A DNA stretch of 64,000 nt from Curvularia sp. ZM96 (lineage: Eukaryota; Ascomycota; Dothideomycetes; Pleosporales; Pleosporaceae), in assembly GCA_022457065.1 (NCBI GenBank), contig JAJGBQ010000002.1:186001-250000 (forward strand). The letters run 5' to 3'. Both the position numbers and the translations under genes were made by a program. Below, piece by piece: positions 1 to 11,242 of this stretch (position 1 is the first letter of the stretch; each line of letters starts with the position of its first letter). The notes under the pieces are model-generated. The model saw nothing but the letters and a program-made list of their open reading frames with translations. It searched no databases and had not been told where the DNA came from.

Positions 1-1062
1 AAACCTCGTCCACGAGCCCACATGTCTGAGGAGAAGACCCCTAGCGGCCTAGATGGTTGCTCGGTTGAGTGACCGTAACAGGCTGGTATTTCAACGTAGA
101 GCGAGCACTTGATAGATTTAGTACGAACAAGGAAATAGAGGGCCTTGTTATAGAAATAACAATTTGATGATTTAGAAGCAGGAAAAGGTGTTGTGTGGCG
201 GTTGTTCCATTTAGTCTTCTTTCAGCGCTCTATGCCGTCACAGCCGTGGTAGCTTCTTTTCAAGACATTCGTCGCTACGCCTGAAGATATGAGCCTTGAT
301 TATGCACTTTACAGGGATATATTTGTCAAGAAGGTTTCGACGTACTACAAAGGTGATTATTGGTCTTGTAACAACGGCACCAAGCTAGCTGCATGGTAGA
401 TATCCACTTGATGAGATTTGAGCGGGTGGGTTACTACTATTTAGTTGGTATTCGCCGCTGTGCAAGTAGTCAACTGAAATCAATGAAAGTAACACTTTCC
501 TCGCTAATTTATATAGATACTTACACCCGCCTGGATAGTGATGGGCCGCTGTTATGACATGCAAATGAATGTCGTGATTCTGGATTGAACAATTTATATT
601 CGTTCCCATCAAACAAGCGAAAGGTATCGCACGGGAGATTTCCCTAGCCCTCAAAAAGGAGTGCCAAAGCTCAAAATTGTCTCAGGTTATTTCCACTGCT
701 TACATTAACGCTATGCCATGCCGATCCCCAAGAAAAAGCAAATCCTAAATAAATATTGGGTACTAACCAAGTTGAATAGCATGCGAGACCAAAACAACAG
801 AATTTGAGGATGAATTCACGCAGTTTTAGCGACCAAACAGCTAAGTGAACAGAAGGGTCTATTTGAGGTACGAAAACATCAGTCACTTGCCAATTCGCGA
901 ATAGAAAGCAAAGAGCAAAAACTAAACAAGAAAGAGCAGATACCAAATTACAGAGAACAAGCGCAAGGAAGATACCGAATGTAAGAGCGCAAGGGAACAA
1001 GAAGAAAATAGCAGGTGAGTAAGCCTTCCGGAACTGGCCGTTGACCCGGAACGAAGCGGTCC
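1..1062. other. no recognisable gene
   Basis: Only short open frames occur here. The longest, 671-1000 on the minus strand, is hydrophobic but has no recognisable domain or convincing start. I see no RNA gene or transposon terminus. Confidence 0.4.
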
Positions 1063-1753
1063 CTACTGATGTAAATCGACACTCTCATCGTCATGCACGT
1101 CGCTTCTCATTGCACGCTCATCATTGTCATGAGTGAATCGTGCTCTCTTCTCTCTGCGTGCCTTGTTCTTACAGGGCTCATGTACGTCGACCTTCTCCCC
1201 GTCTTTTTCCTCCTCCGAAGTTACTGCACGTTTCCTTTTTTGTCGATATGTTCGGTCCCGAATTTGAATTTGACTGGAACTGCTGCTGTCATCATGATCC
1301 GATTCATTTGGGTGTTTCGAAACTCTGTGCTCTAAGTCTGCCAGTTTCTTGCGTTTGTTTGCTATAGATATGTCAGACAAGAGTTCAGTACCCGCATCCA
1401 GACGATGTTCTCTTGTAACTTTGGCAATCGATCGAGAACTTCGATTATTGGAGCACACATACCGCTATCATCGCTTGCAATTGCGTTCGATGCATTAGAT
1501 GATTGAACTTCTATTTGCTCGTCTCCATAAGCGGTTTTGTCTTGGAAAGCTGATCGATTTGAAGAGGGGCCATGTTCAGGCTTTTCTGCCCCAGTGGACG
1601 CTCCGCGATTTTCTTTAGGATCCTGAAATGATCAGCAGCCAATATATTTAGGTTGCGATTAATACAAAAACGTACAAGATTGAAGTCATCGTCTATGACA
1701 CTGGACGAACCTTCCGGTACGAGTGTTTCATCGTCTTCCGTGGATGAAAACAT
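1063..1753 (-). CDS. hypothetical charged, probably nuclear protein, 3 exons
   Basis: I reconstruct three exons: 1753-1676, 1622-1463 and 1409-1063. They are separated by two 53-nt introns (1623-1675 starting GTACGT and ending TTTCAG; 1410-1462 starting GTATGT and ending AAGAG). The joined frame is open and encodes 194 residues. The N-terminus is acidic, the middle is rich in Ser/Asn, and the C-terminus alternates acidic runs with basic clusters (RQKRKR, KARREKRAR) that resemble nuclear-localisation signals. I recognise no domain. A TATA box and a pyrimidine-rich tract lie upstream of the ATG, which favours this start over extension into the separate open frame at 1957-2142. The function is unknown. 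Introns are inferred from splice signals and frame continuity only. Confidence 0.5.
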
Positions 1754-1856
1754 CCTTATGTGGTTTTGTAGATGTATTTAGTAGGCGAAAGTGAAGAAGT
1801 CTGAAGAGAGAAAGAGAGAACTGATCTATCATGAGAATTTGCGTTGAGAGTATCCT

Positions 1857-1862
1857 TTATAC
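1857..1862 (-). promoter_or_regulatory. TATA box upstream of the 194-aa gene
   Basis: TATAAA on the minus strand, about 105 nt before the ATG at 1753. A CT-rich stretch (about 1780-1825) lies between them, an arrangement common in filamentous fungal core promoters. Confidence 0.4.
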
Positions 1863-2353
1863 CCCCTTTCTGCTCATCTCCAGTCATGTAGTGATACCTA
1901 CGCCTCAATGCTACAGAGCCTAGCGAAATGACGAAGATTATGCCTTGCATGCATGCTTACGCGTTCTTCGTATATTCTACATGAGTAATGGTCATGCTTC
2001 TGCTCCTTTTTTTGCCGTCCGGGCGAGTTTCATACACTAGTGCCAGATTGCAGGTTTTTAAGGATTTGCATACAAATTCCCAATCTGGACTCAGTTCATT
2101 GCTTAGCCGGATAATTTCGTTTCGTTGTTGCACGAGGGGCATCGTATAAGATTGTCAGGTATCACAGGGTATGCTCGCAAGATGACCAGTTATATCATTT
2201 CTCTTATGAGGCAATCGCCCGTTAGTATGAGTTGCGATGTCACGTGCACGTGATTGTGATGCTCCCAGCACTTCTGTTTGGCAATAGGTAACCAGATTAC
2301 CCCTTTCTCACTCTATCTCCGTCCGTCGCATGATACAATGAATTCCCAATATT

Positions 2354-2697
2354 TTGGACGCTTTTGGTAGATTCGCTTTCTCGTATAACGATTCATGCAT
2401 GGTTTCAGTGCATAAATTTAAGGGCAACGATGTCTGCGTAGAGGGTAGAGCTTTCCAGAACCAATTCGGACGAACTACCATGTTGGACTGTACAGCCTTG
2501 ATCACTATACCCTTCTGGGAAACGGACCTAAAGGGCAGCGCCTACGTACACAGGTGGATGAAACCTTCAGAAGCGTGATGACACCTGATATGCTAACGGT
2601 CACCTTCCCCTTTGAGTACGGCATTAACCTCGACGTCGACATGACGTGGCATTCAGCCTGCAATGTGTCTCATGCGAGTGCTGATGGCAATGTAGTT
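2354..2697 (+). pseudogene. 5' part of an ORF split by the LINE insertion
   Basis: The plus strand carries coding-like sequence with several Cys and aromatic residues in two overlapping frames: 2354-2578, then the frame through the ATG at 2578. The second frame runs to the target-site duplication at 2697 and continues without a break on the far side of the LINE at 8412, ending at a stop at 8472-8474. The switch between the two frames near 2540 implies either an indel or an unrecognised intron. No family is recognised. This looks like a former small protein gene, perhaps secreted, interrupted by the retrotransposon. Confidence 0.35.
2686..2697. repeat. target-site duplication, 3' side of the LINE
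   Basis: The 12-bp sequence ggcaatgtagtt lies directly before a poly-T run (the poly-A tail of the minus-strand LINE). The same 12 bp recur at 8400-8411. Confidence 0.75.
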
Positions 2698-2931
2698 TTT
2701 TTTTTTTTTTTAGTTTAGCGTCCTGTCTCAGCCGGTGGGCTATATAGGACGTGCAGGCTAGGCCTGCAAGTATCTACGTGGTTCTATCGATTTGATGTAG
2801 GTGGGGGAGGGGGCTATCTAAATCGAGGTGAGGCTCGTAGCCTAGTGCAGAGGGAGGTAGAAGGGGGTCTTGCGGGTAGAAGTGAGGGGTAGGGTAGGTG
2901 TAGGGCAAGGGCACCTAGTATAGGTGTTGCC

Positions 2932-5900
2932 CTAGTTCTCGAGGTTTCCTTTGTACCAGGCCTGTGTTGCAGCCCTAGTTTCCTTAATAAAGGCAATTGT
3001 GGCCTGTATGCCTGTTCTCGTATTTAGGAGGAAGGCTAGCGATAGAGGGTCCTTGCTAGCCTCTTGCATCTTCGTCCTAGCCTCCTTGTATAGCGTACAC
3101 CTAAGGAGGATATGTGCAGCGTCTTGCGTAGCTCTATAGTTGCAGGGGCAAACCTTAGAGTCTACTTTACCTCGCTTGAAGAGAAAATCTCGTAGGTAAC
3201 AGTGTCCTAGCTTAAGCTGAAAGAAGGCGCTAGAGGCTTCTCTACTAGTAGGAGGAATAGCAATCTGCTTCCTAGTCTTCCACTTATACCTTGCGGCGTA
3301 AGTAGTAGAGTTTAGAGTAATAGCTCTCCTTCTATACTGTTCTAGATAGCTAAGCCACTCTCGCTCGCCTAGCTGTTTTATTCGTGTGCCTATTACAGCT
3401 AGACTCGTCCTACTAGAGCTAGGATCTAGCTTTGTCGCCTCCTTTGCTAGCAAGTCTGCTTTCTCGTTTCCTATAACGTCCTGGTGGCCGGGTACCCAGT
3501 AGATCGCGGGTGTTAGGCCTTTCTCTCGAAGCTTTTTTGCTGCTCTCGTACATCTAAGTTGCCATTCTTGCCCAGGGTTGTCAGAGGCAGTTTGTAGTCT
3601 GAATATTGCAGCCTGGTTATCTGCATATACTCTAACATCTAGACAGTCGTCTGCTAGGTCGATAGCTTTCTCTAGGCCTAGAGTAATACCTTCTAGTTCT
3701 CCGTTATAGACTAGCTGGTTGTATCCTATATTAACCTTTTCCTGAGCTATAAGACTAGCTCCTTTGTAGAAGGCTACTCCTACTCCTATACCCTTGCCTT
3801 TGCTTGTGGCTGAGGCGTCTGAGTAGATGGAGAGGAGGTGTTTGTCTTCTAGGAGTTCCTTATGGTGCTTTGCTTCGATTTCCTTAGAATTCTTAGATAT
3901 ATTCGTCTTATAGAGTATTTCTGAGCTCCAGGGCATAGACGCGTAGTGCTGAATCTTCTCACTATCCGAGGATAGTGCTGTTGAGATAGATCTAGTAATA
4001 CGCTCTAGCTGCTTGCCTTGATTGCTAGAGATAGCAATGTTGAGAGGGTGGCTAGGAGCTAGCTTTCTTGCTCTAAAGGCGTATTGACGTAGGGCGTTAT
4101 TAAGTCTAACTCTAGGAGGGTAAAGAGCTGCTTCTACCTCGCTAGGTATAGCAGGTGAGGTTCTAAAGGATCCTAGGATTTTCCTGCAGGCTTGATTCTG
4201 CAGCTTCTGCCTCTGATTGAGTGCTGTATGTTGCTCCTTCCAGAAGATTTGGCAGCCATAGTCCGCTACGCTAGTGACGCAGGCTAGATAGAGTTGTCGT
4301 ACTGCTCTAGGCGAGAGGCCTTTATTTGAGTTTGCTAGCCTGCTAAGGCGGTGAAAGGCTGCGCTAGCCTGCTGGTTCCTAATGTAGCTGTGGTGCTTGA
4401 ATTTGAGGCTGCAGTCAAAGTAGATGCCTAGCCATCTAACTAGCTCCTTAGACTGTACTGTTTCCTGAGTAGGTAGAGTAAGTACTCTACTTTGATCTTT
4501 TCTAGATCTTGTCCAGTTAACTAGTTCCGTCTTTGAGCTGTCGAATTGGATAGCTGACTCCTCTGCTAGTCTAAAGAGATTCTGGATCTCCTTTTCTAGT
4601 AACTTGATATTTTTCCTTACTGACGTAGACGATACGGAGATCTGTAGGTCGTCTATATAGGAGGAGGAGTAGGTGCTCTCACTCGCTTGAATTGCTTGAA
4701 AGAGCGGTTTTGAGTAGATTAGAAACAGGATTGGCGAGGCTGGGCTTCCTTGAGGGGTTCCTGTTGAGATTTCCTGAGGCTCCTCAGTCTGTCCGTCAAA
4801 AGATAGCTCTAGTACTCTACCTTCTAGAAAGGACTTTGTCCAGGCTAGTAGACAGCAGGGTAGGCCTTGATCTCTCATGACTTCTAGAAGCTTATTTTTT
4901 GAGACGTGATCGAAGGCTCCTTTAATATCAAGAAAGATAGTAGTAGTAACTTTCTGTTTTCTTTTCTGCTGCTGTATGTTGTTATAGAAGAGTAGCGCAG
5001 CGTCGATAGCGGACTTCTTTAGTCTTCCTCCTAGTTGAGAGGGGTGGAGTAGATCAGTTGTTTCCGCTAGTGCGCCTAGTCTCCTAGCTACTAGCCTTTC
5101 TAGTACTTTGCCTAGACAGTTTAGAAGTGAGATTACTCTATAGGCTTTTGGGATCGAGTAGTCGGGCTTGCTTGGCTTTTTTAGGATTACTCCTTTTGCT
5201 TTTCTCCAGCACCTTGGGTGGTAGCCTAGGTTAAATAGAGTAGAGTATATCCTAAATAGAGTTGCCGACTGCGTTAAGTAGGCCTTTTGGATCACCTCAT
5301 GGCTGATCAGATCAGGCCCTGGTGAGGTAGCCTTCACTTTGCAGCAGGCAAAGGAGAGTTCGTCCTCTGTTAGAGCAGGCCAGGTCCACCTGCTGTCTCC
5401 CCTGTAGGTGTAGAAGGAAGGGATAGCTGTCGTAGGAGGCGGAGGAAAGAGATCTTCTCTAAAAGCCTTGCACTTCTCTGTAAACGACTCCTTGCCTTTA
5501 ATAGCAGGTATTCGAGTACTTAGGTTATCTTTCGTATATGCTAGAGCTTTAAAGATATCATGTGGCGAGTCTTTTTGAAGAAAGGCCTCCCAGTGGCCTT
5601 GTTTAGCTCGTCGAATAGCTTTTAAATATCTATTTTTAGTGCGTAGATACTCTCGTTTCCACTGGTAGAGGGAGCTATTATTTTCCTTTTTGCCTCCTTC
5701 TTGTAGGCTCTATAGGCTCTGCTTAGGTCTTGCTTTCGGCTATCTAGCTCGCTCGTCCACCAGGGCTTAGGCTTAGGCTTTTGGCTGACTAGTGGAGTTG
5801 ACTTTTCTAGTGCGTTCTGTATAGCCTTTGTAAGATCCTCTCCTAGCTTATCTAGCTTAGTTTCTAGCGGGATATTTTGTCCTAGAATAAGCTTTCTTGA

Positions 5901-6736
5901 GGTGTAGTTCGAGCAAGGAGGTAGTGTCGACAGTCGCTCCTCTAGGCCTATGGCTTTGATCTCCTGTCCTAGCGTCTCCTTAAAGGTCTTCCAGTCTGTT
6001 TTTCTAGTATTGTACGTCTTTGGCTGTCTAGGTAGCTCGCTAGTAGTATAGATACTAAATAGAATAGCGTGGTGGTCAGATCCAACTTCAGGTATAGTCT
6101 GCCAGTCCTGGATACTAGCAGCTATATCGTTGGTTACAAAAGTAAGATCTAATACGCTCTCTTTCCGCATGTGAGCTCTGAAGAAGGTGCCTTCCCTAGA
6201 GTATTTAGTAGAGTGAGATTTTGCGTATCTATCCACTCTACTAGATCCTCTGCTAGTGTGCTAGGGCTGCGCTCCTCTAGGCTCCATCTAGGATGGTGGG
6301 TGTTGAAATCTCCTAGAATAATTGACTGAGGCTGTAGGGTCTCCTGTAGTAGGCGCCTCTGGATTGTTGTCTTGTTTAAACCTTCTAGTAGGCTCTTCTC
6401 GTTATAAATGTTATAGATATAGAAGTTAGTGGTAGTAGCTAATACTTTAATAGCTAGAAAGTCGTTATCGTCGCTAATAAGTGGATTAACCTCTACTTCT
6501 AGATCTTTTCTAATATAGAAGAGTACTCTAGGCCTTAAGGAGCTATCCTCTAGGGTAGGTAGTATCTGAGTAAAGTCCTGGTGAGCGATAGATCTAGTTT
6601 TTGCGTACGAGGGTCCCTTGAGTAGCCAGGGCTCCTGTACTGCGATGATTTTGGCGCCTACTTTGACAGCTAGATCTAGCGCGCTCTCGGTAGCAGGACT
6701 ACTTCTATTAACGTTTATTTGTAGAATTTTCAACAT
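2932..6736 (-). pseudogene. LINE ORF2: endonuclease, reverse transcriptase, RNase H (two frameshifts)
   Basis: ORF2 starts at the ATG at 6736, one base after the ORF1 stop. The N-terminal apurinic-type endonuclease includes the motifs LQINVNRS, QEPW, LGDFNTHHP and GSDHHAI. Frame is lost near 6200 and again near 5660 at an A-run. The downstream frame holds the reverse transcriptase, with the catalytic YIDD in SSSYIDDLQIS, followed by RNase H with YSDAS, NGELEG, YADNQA and WVPGHQDVIGNEKAD. The C-terminus has a CPC...H...C knuckle. The frame is open upstream of 5337 as far as the second frameshift, so the RT block is not a separate gene. It acts in target-primed reverse transcription of the LINE RNA. 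It is probably inactive as one polypeptide. Confidence 0.85.
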
Positions 6737-6737
6737 C

Positions 6738-8188
6738 CTAGTTAGTAGGGCTCGTCCTAGTAGTCCTAGCTATAAGGATATCGCAGCTAGGGTTATTTGC
6801 TGCGTGAGGCTTACTACAGTTGACGCACTTAAAAATAGTGTGTACGCATGCTTTTCCTTTTGTGGGGCAGGACTTGCATTTATGTAGGCTTGTGTGGTGA
6901 GCCTCACTGCAGATCTGACAGGCTACTTTCGAGCATCTAGCCTCTAGGTGGCCAAAGCCTTGGCATTTCGAGCATTGTCTAGAGTTATTAATAACTCGTA
7001 GCTTCTCTGCTCTAAGGCTCTCTCCTAGGATATAGAGCTTTCCTCTAATAGCCTTAAGAGCCTCCTCTTCGGTCGCAAAGGCGACGCAGGCGGAGCCGTA
7101 GCTCTGCTGTTCTCTCTTAGACTCGGGGGTGAGCCAGAAAGGAGTGCCTACTACTTTTAGGCCTTTATTAAAGGTCTCGATTTCCCCTTAATTACCTCTA
7201 GGCTGTGGTTCGTTGGTAGCTTGTGGATAACTACTTTATACCATGAGGTAATAGGCTGCGCTGCCTTAAAGGCTACTAGATCCTTCCAGATCCTCTGGTT
7301 TTCTAGCAGGTACTTGGCTGTGAAGGAAGGCGTGGTAGTAACTACCTTATTTCCCTTTGATGATATAGTCACTGACGCGACTACAGGCGATCGTACACCT
7401 CCTTTAGAGGTGAAGGCTTGGTTGAAGGCGTTTCTTAGCCTTAAGGCGTCAAAGGCAGCAGGAGCCCCTAGGTTGACTAGGACTAGTTGTCTCTCCTTGA
7501 GGCTCGGCTTAGCCTTTTGAGGTGTCTTCTTGTGCACAGTAGTCCACTGTTGCTCCTTGTTTATTGCTGCTGTAGCAGCTGCAGCGTACGAGGTAGGTTG
7601 CGGTGGAGCAGCTATCTGACTATTTCCCTGCTGGTTTGGTCTTGTAGTAGTAGGCCTATCGAGACGACGAACTTTATCTCTGAGCTCCTTTGAGACATTT
7701 GAAAGTGAGGAGATCTGATCTCCTAGTATGGCTGAGTTCTTCTTACTGACTCTACCTGTCTCAGTATAGTCTCTAAAGACTTCTACTAGGTCGAGCAGGT
7801 TAGTCTGCTGCGTGGGGTTATTTTCAGCTAGATTAGCTGCTTGGACTACTAGGTTTCTAGCGATCTCCAGAGCCTCTTCTACTGACGTAGCCTTAGGTGT
7901 CCTGTTTTGGCTAGAGAAAGGATTTCTCAGCGTTGAGCCAATGAAAGGAGAGAAATTGCTTCTAGTGCGTGTCTCTGTTCGTGTCTTTTCTGGCGAGAAA
8001 TTGGCTTGTCTTTTGTTTGGTGGTAGAATAGGAATTTCAAAAACACTAGAGGTGTCTCGATTTTGAGTAGGCGTAGTTGGCTGAGTAGATTCCATTTCTA
8101 TCTCGTTCTGAATCTGTCCTTCTAGCTCTATTGGCTCCTGCCTCGTCCTTGGTATATGGACGTCGATAGTATCGCTGTCAGGCGGCAT
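6738..8188 (-). pseudogene. LINE ORF1 (gag-like, zinc knuckles; one frameshift)
   Basis: The ATG at 8188 opens a Pro/Thr/Gln-rich, low-complexity N-terminal half. A conserved gag-like region follows, then three Cys/His knuckles near the C-terminus (CSKCQGFGHLEARC, CQICSEAHHTSLHKC, CVNCSKPHAANNPSC). Frame is lost near 7180, where one base seems missing in a G/A run. The interval is one base short of a multiple of three, which agrees with a single deletion. Such proteins bind the element's RNA. The stop at 6740-6738 is one base from the ORF2 start, consistent with coupled translation. Confidence 0.8.
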
Positions 8189-8399
8189 TCTGCTTAGTAA
8201 TCCGCGTGGTCTGTGTGTTCTGCGTTAAAAGTGAGACGTGTTCAAAATTAACTCCTTTTATAGCTTCTATCTCCACAGCGCGTAGACTGCACGCCTCAAG
8301 AGTAGTTGTAATCGATTTCTAAGGGTTTGATTATATATATTCGACTAAGATTACACCTATTCTGAAAAACTCGTAGAATTAAGGTTTGATCTGAGAGTG

Positions 8400-8411
8400 G
8401 GCAATGTAGTT
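8400..8411. repeat. target-site duplication, 5' side of the LINE
   Basis: Second perfect copy of ggcaatgtagtt, immediately beyond the LINE 5' end. With 2686-2697 it defines the insertion. Confidence 0.75.
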
Positions 8412-8474
8412 GCATTGATGCATAAATGCATCAACACTCGACCGAAGACCTTGGTAAACCTACCGTCTGAGTGA
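8412..8474 (+). pseudogene. 3' part of the ORF split by the LINE
   Basis: Twenty codons plus a TGA stop, in phase with the frame that ends at 2697 on the other side of the LINE. Removing the element and one target copy would give an uninterrupted frame. Confidence 0.35.
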
Positions 8475-8839
8475 CATGCCAAGGCACTGTGATAGTAAGA
8501 CGGACTAGTAGCGAGAAGTAGAATGTTTGATTGCTGGATGAAAAAACTATTATCCATGGCTTCAAACCGAGAACTGTAATTTTCGAGACAGATGGGCCTT
8601 CGGTAGCACACACTCGGTACCGTCTGCAGTCGTGTCATGGCTTGTCCGTCACCGAACTGTTATATGCGAGTAAGCACTGGAATAGCTGTCACCAGGGCGC
8701 AATAAGGACTAAAATAAACATCAACGCTTGTGTTTGTAAGGGGGTTGCGAGCCGTCCAGTCCACTGTCTCCCAGTCGGTCCTTGCTGTCAAAATCGGATC
8801 CAAATGAGACCGCCCTCCATGTAGTATCATATGTGTATA

Positions 8840-9012
8840 CATAGAGAACATGAGACGAGTAGACAGGCTTCGAGTTTTGGATAGAGTTTAGGATTAGCCC
8901 TCGCGACAGTGAGGCAATAGTTGACCGGTCCTTAGGCTTGTCATCCTGAATCGATCGCTTTGCATTAGTATCCAGTGCCTTTGCAGCCTTCACAGCCGGC
9001 TACTCAGCCAAC
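8840..9012 (+). repeat. diverged direct repeat, copy 1
   Basis: About 170 bp that match 11243-11412 in the same orientation, sharing gaccggt, cttgt-atcctgaat-gatcgct and ttgcagcctt. Many differences are transitions. The two copies bracket the decayed TPR gene. The element type is not recognised. Confidence 0.6.
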
Positions 9013-9419
9013 AGTTTATTTTTAGTAGTTACTCGACTAATATGCAGAGACAAGAGCGCGCTAGGCACATATATGCATCATCTCCGAGAAACAGGGGCGT
9101 GAATCCTACGTTACGCGTCTTTTTGATGCAGTATGAACTAGGCAGGGTTGAAAGCGTCTATACTCTATGGGAAGGTATGCCTGGGCCACGGTATCGATTC
9201 GCATAAATAGCTTGAACGTCTCGCAAAGACTCTCCGTACTCCAAAACTTTGTCATTTGCAACGCTCCAACTTCGGACTTCTTTCTTCCCACGATACGGCA
9301 GTCTCTTTCTCAACATCAATATGTCAGCGCTTGCTTTGGTAGACACCAATGCTAGGCTAATGATGCTTCGCCACGCAGAACCCCGCGATATTATACCGTA
9401 TCCAGTCATGTAGCAAGAA
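9013..9419. other. spacer, no supported gene
   Basis: Open frames on both strands here continue as antisense shadows of the TPR pseudogene. I found no convincing coding sequence or element end. Confidence 0.35.
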
Positions 9420-10453
9420 ATGTTCACACAGCCAAATAAGTTGAGCGAGCAATTGGTCCCTCGCTCACCTGCAGAGCCGTCGATAAATGTCGTAAGCATG
9501 TTGGCGGGGCTATTCTCCAAGGAAAACAAACACAAAGAGGTGGAGTCAATGTACGAATGGATACCGGCAAGATACAAGAACACACTCGGGCCTGAGCACC
9601 TAGACACGCTAAGAACCATGGACGACTTGGCAGGAGCGTTGGCCAACCAACACAACCACAAGGAGGCAGAGGCAGTTTTCAGAGAGCTGCTGGCAGAATG
9701 CGAGAAGGTGCTATACCGCCAAGGTCGGTACAAGGAGGCAGCGAAGGTACTCAGACAACTACTTTCAGAATACGAGAAGATGCTCAAGTCTGAGGACCCA
9801 AACACGCTAAGGGTTTCTGATGACTTGGCGGGAGCGCTTCGCAGACAAGATTGGTACAACGAGGCAGAGGAGGTACTAACAAAGCTACTTTCAAAATACG
9901 AGAAGATGCTCGGGTCTGAGGATCCAGATACGCAAAGAATCAGGCTAGACTTGCTTGATGTGCTACGCTGCCAAGGAAAGCACAGCGAGGCAGAAGCGCT
10001 CATGAGAAAATTGCTATCAAGATACGAAACGTCGCGCGGGAATGGGAACAAAGCCACTCTAAAAATTAGGATGTTTTTATCCTTCCTGCTAGACATGCAG
10101 GATAAGCATGAAGAAGCGGAATTGATGTACAAACGTACGCTGGCAGGATACCGGGAGGTATTTGGACTTCGGCACCCACACACGCGGATAATAACGAATG
10201 CCCTCGCACGATTGCTATACAGCCAAGGTCGGTACAAGGAGGCAAATGCGGTCAAATCAAACCGTTGCTGGCAGAGTCAAAGGACTCGCTCGGGAATGAG
10301 CATCCAGACACGCAAAGGTGCGCGCAGGACTTGGCAAAGATAGAAAAGAGGACGTCGCGGGATCGAAAAAAAAGACAGCGCCGAGAAGTATACTGGAAAA
10401 GAAGATGTCAAGACCAGGAGGAGAGGCAGGGAATTGCCAGACGGGGCGAATGA
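9420..10453 (+). pseudogene. decayed kinesin-light-chain-type TPR protein
   Basis: The frame 9420-10343 encodes about six degenerate TPR units of roughly 42 residues, with signatures such as LGPEHLDTLRTMDDLAGAL, HKEAEAVFRELLAECEKVL and GRYKEAAKVLRQLLSEYEKML. Near 10250 the reading switches to a second frame (10265-10453), which carries another unit (SLGNEHPDTQRCAQDLAKIE) and then a basic tail, so a frameshift is likely. No NB-ARC domain is found upstream. It therefore resembles the C-terminal half of an NB-ARC-TPR receptor that lost its ATPase module, compared with the intact locus at 43.2-48.5 kb. TPRs of this class are thought to mediate ligand or partner recognition. Confidence 0.6.
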
Positions 10454-10674
10454 GATAACAAAGAAGAGAAAGGTATGAGGTGGCGGAAAGGTCTCTAGTT
10501 TCTTACATGAATCTCAATATAAGCCATAATTCTGACGTCAGGTTACAAAAGTCTGGTCTCGACTCGTGAATCCAAAGATCAAAAACCTCGCCCATTAGTA
10601 ATCAAATATAAAGTATGAAAGGAGGTGGCTGGATAGGGGGCTGGACAGAGGACTGAAAGGCGTCACGTGATTGC

Positions 10675-10706
10675 TCACGTAACCGATTATATAATCGGTC
10701 ATGTGA
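10675..10706. repeat. palindrome in a CACGTGA-rich spacer
   Basis: An 18-bp perfect palindrome (accgattatataatcggt, 10682-10699) lies inside a longer imperfect one with tcacgt/atgtga arms. Related strings (cacgtaac, cagttac) repeat nearby between 10660 and 10740. It could be a hairpin-forming MITE relic or a regulatory palindrome. Confidence 0.5.
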
Positions 10707-10822
10707 CCAGTTACATAAACAATCACGTAACTGCTGCTCCTACCTCAACACCAAATCCAGCTGTACAGATCCACCTTTAATCACGTGCAAGCCAGTCAAG
10801 CCGCTATTAAGCTCAACCTCCA

Positions 10823-10852
10823 GCTTGGCTTGGCTTGGCTTGGCTTGGCTTG
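10823..10852 (+). repeat. (CTTGG)n microsatellite
   Basis: About six tandem pentamers of the cttgg/ttggc unit. The flanking CAAGCC and CAACAATCAAGC motifs resemble the inner part of the nearby hAT MITE termini. Confidence 0.7.
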
Positions 10853-11048
10853 ATCGGCTCGGTTTGATAGGCTTGCAAGCCGGCTTGATTGTTGCCAGGT
10901 CTGATCTATACACTCATATTGCTTAGTATAGTCATCCTTTTTAGCACCTGTCGAATTCTTCTAGCCAAAACAGACTCTTTGCAAGCCTTGCCTTGCCATG
11001 GCATGTTGACTTAGGTGTCTCATGCGGCTGACGTGCGTATCTAAGCAC

Positions 11049-11196
11049 CAGAGATGTCAACAATCAAGCTCATCAAGCCGAGTCTAACCTCATATAGCAA
11101 TCTGCTAGCTTTAAAGGTTAGACCTGAACCAAAAGATCTAGCAGACTACCGTATTACGTTAGCCCGGCTTGATCAGCTTGATTGTTGACATCTCTG
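11049..11196. mobile_element. hAT-type MITE, 148 bp
   Basis: Terminal inverted repeats of about 37 bp start with cagagatgtcaac and end with gttgacatctctg. They flank a short non-coding core. Exact 8-bp copies of ctaagcac lie on both sides (11041-11048 and 11197-11204). An 8-bp duplication and CAGAG-type ends are hallmarks of the hAT superfamily. It has no coding capacity and would rely on a transposase elsewhere. Confidence 0.85.
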
Positions 11197-11242
11197 CTAA
11201 GCACAAATTCATTAGACACTACAAAAAAATCATCTTTGGGTG

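Larger units (their letters stand above)
2698..8399 (-). mobile_element. near full-length Tad-like LINE retrotransposon
   Basis: This non-LTR retrotransposon reads right to left. It has a 5' leader (about 8189-8399), ORF1 (8188-6738), ORF2 (6736-2932), a 3' region and a terminal poly-A tail seen as poly-T at 2698-2712. Perfect 12-bp copies of the target site flank it. The order ORF1 with CCHC knuckles, then ORF2 with endonuclease, reverse transcriptase and RNase H, is typical of fungal Tad1-group elements. Three single-base frameshifts make this copy inactive in its own right, although the RT and RNase H catalytic residues survive. The codon pattern, rich in CTA and TAG-containing strings, differs from neighbouring genes. 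Confidence 0.85.

Noticed and set aside
1957..2142. 61-codon minus-strand frame as first exon of the 1063-1753 gene
   Set aside because: Joining needs a 200-nt intron with a weak acceptor, while a TATA box and CT-rich tract lie directly upstream of the ATG at 1753.
9158..10255. 365-codon Ser-rich minus-strand frame
   Set aside because: Antisense shadow of the degenerate TPR pseudogene; no domain and typical repeat-derived composition.
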